Assembly: GCF_033439725.1 (NCBI RefSeq)
Contig: NW_026944386.1
Location: 310,001 to 374,000 of the forward strand
DNA from: Neurospora tetraspora
Lineage: Eukaryota; Ascomycota; Sordariomycetes; Sordariales; Sordariaceae
Length of the DNA stretch: 64,000 bases
Direction: 5' to 3'
Positions 62,864 to 64,000 of the stretch are shown here, one piece after another. The notes under the pieces were generated by a model that made no database searches, was not told the DNA's origin, and saw only the letters and a program-made list of their open reading frames with translations. Position 1 is the stretch's first letter; each line of letters begins with the position of its first letter. The position numbers and the translations under genes were made by a program.

Positions 62864-63128
62864 TGTTATAGGGCTAGAGCCTAGGGGTTAAGCTTGGCTA
62901 ATACCAAGCCGTATCCTACATTATCGATAGGGAGCTTGCCTTATCAATAGGGATACGAACCTTCTAGTTGGCTAGACCCGTATAATTGCCTAGCCCGTGC
63001 GCTCTAAGCGACTTGTATAAAACCTTCTTTTAATTGTACCCTTTTAATACAATCTTCCTCTTTATTAAATATAGTATTTCAACTTTATACAATTGCTTAC
63101 TATACTTTACTTTTATAGACCCGCTATA
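62864..63128 (-). repeat. LTR of element B copy 2
   Basis: It begins TGTTATAGGGCTAGAG on the plus strand, the reverse complement of the B LTR end, and closes with CCCGCTATA, the reverse complement of the B LTR start in mutated form. Confidence 0.85.
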
Positions 63129-64000
63129 TTATATTTAACCCTCTTTTTAAATATTTTATACCTCGCCTATATGCTAAAAGAGTCTCCTCTCTATATTACT
63201 CTTATTTTCCTTAATAATACTATCCTCCCTATCGTTCTTATTTTCTTTAGTAATAATACCCCTTCCTTTACATTTTCGCATTAGTATTTTTTCGCTAGTA
63301 TACTAGAAGAGTTTTTACTACTCTAGCTCTTACGATCCTTTACGATATCCTTTCGTTGCTTAGACTCCTTAAGCGCCAACGCTTTTTAATTCGATTTCGT
63401 TCGCTCGTTTGCGATTAATTTCAATTGTAATTATTGCCCAAACCCTCGTCCCTTTCAATAATAGTACTAATTCTTTATTAAGATTCCGAGCGTACAAGTT
63501 AAACTCTACATAAATAGATTCGCTTTTTACGATATAGGTTTATCGTTTACTTTTTTATATATTATCTTCGATAGTAATACCCTTTTTTTTTGGCTTTTGT
63601 TTCCATTACGTATATCCGGTTAAAGACGCTCGAAATACCGAATTAACGTTGTTAGGAAAGTTTTGAACTCTACTTAAATAAAGAAATAGAGGAGGAGAGA
63701 GGGTAATAGTAATAGTAGTTTTAGTTTAGGAGTATACTAGTTGTATTAAATCAAATTAGTTCTTTGTAGCCTAATAGGGGCTTAAATAATTACAACAATA
63801 ATAATTAAAAAGAGGAATTCTTAGATTAAATAGTACCTTATTAAGGCTAGCCCTAATAATACTAGGGGTAAAAGAGTACGATATATCTAAAAGGAGGGAC
63901 CTTTACGGCTTATTAAGTATATTATTTATTAGCTAGATAAGTAGTAAGACTACTATGTGATACCCTTCGCCGCCTAATTATATTATTAGTAGTGTCTATT
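62864..64000 (-). mobile_element. Small LTR element B (copy 2), inverted, runs off the window
   Basis: An LTR at 62864-63128 (265 bp) is the reverse complement of the element B LTR, and 63129-64000 aligns in reverse with the internal part of copy 1 (for example 63300-63540 with about 46300-46500). It is more heavily AT-shifted than copy 1. The other LTR lies beyond the window. Confidence 0.8.

Noticed and set aside
62864-62900. Second start of an element A LTR (TGTTATAGGG)
   Set aside because: Similarity is limited to the first bases; the rest matches the reverse complement of the element B LTR.

Overview
The window is nuclear DNA of a filamentous ascomycete, most likely Neurospora or a close Sordariaceae relative. 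The evidence is short GT-AG introns (57-94 bp) with CTAAC-type branch sites, C-ending codon use, abundant simple repeats and TACCTAGGTA-type intergenic words, and sharply bounded AT-rich blocks full of decayed transposons with the C-to-T (CpA to TpA) pattern left by repeat-induced point mutation (RIP). The species is inferred, not proven.

Layout. 1-1732: the 5' end of a Ty3/gypsy retrotransposon on the minus strand, strikingly un-RIPed (LTR 1321-1732, gag 1271 to the window edge). 1733-5270: AT-rich block with an old Ty1/copia gag remnant (about 2420-3385, minus strand) between two inverted arrays of hairpin-rich repeats. 5270-6690: ordinary-composition DNA without a convincing gene. 6691-10524: a complete but RIP-mutated PIF/Harbinger DNA transposon with TIRs, TTA target duplications, a Myb/SANT-like gene and a DDE transposase gene. 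10525-39670: the gene-bearing part. 39671-64000: AT-rich heterochromatin-like block, mostly a stack of nested LTR elements.

Host genes: a FlbC-like two-finger C2H2 transcription factor (14981-16159, +); a large F-box/LRR-like protein (21731-25673, +, 3' end uncertain because of a TTC microsatellite); the SAGA subunit Spt20 (31081-27521, -), followed by about 260 further in-frame coding-like codons beyond its stop; a Pex22-like peroxin (33912-32545, -, three exons); and translation initiation factor eIF2B gamma (34896-36811, +, three exons), also followed by an in-frame extension. The pex22-like gene and eIF2B gamma are divergent from a shared 983-bp region. The remaining genes are unrelated housekeeping or regulatory genes, not a pathway cluster.

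The right-hand block is an insertion stack that can be resolved from target-site duplications. Gypsy element A (41162-60601, TSD GGGCT) contains the short LTR element B (45141-47020, TSD GGTAT) in its reverse-transcriptase region and the 10-kb gypsy element C (48952-58947) in its integrase region. Its 3' LTR carries a 138-bp unmutated insertion (60326-60463, TSD GTACGT). A second, inverted copy of B runs from 62864 off the window. Sequence flanking A (39671-41161 and 60602-62863) is older decayed DNA that I could not classify.

Most worth a second look: the in-frame coding continuation after the Spt20 and eIF2B gamma TAG stops, the PIF/Harbinger element whose GGTGAG-rich ends escaped RIP, the 138-bp young insertion with a tRNA-like segment, the inverted hairpin arrays, and a heptad-repeat/membrane-helix ORF at 61349-61507. 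I found no tRNA, 5S rRNA or CRISPR array.
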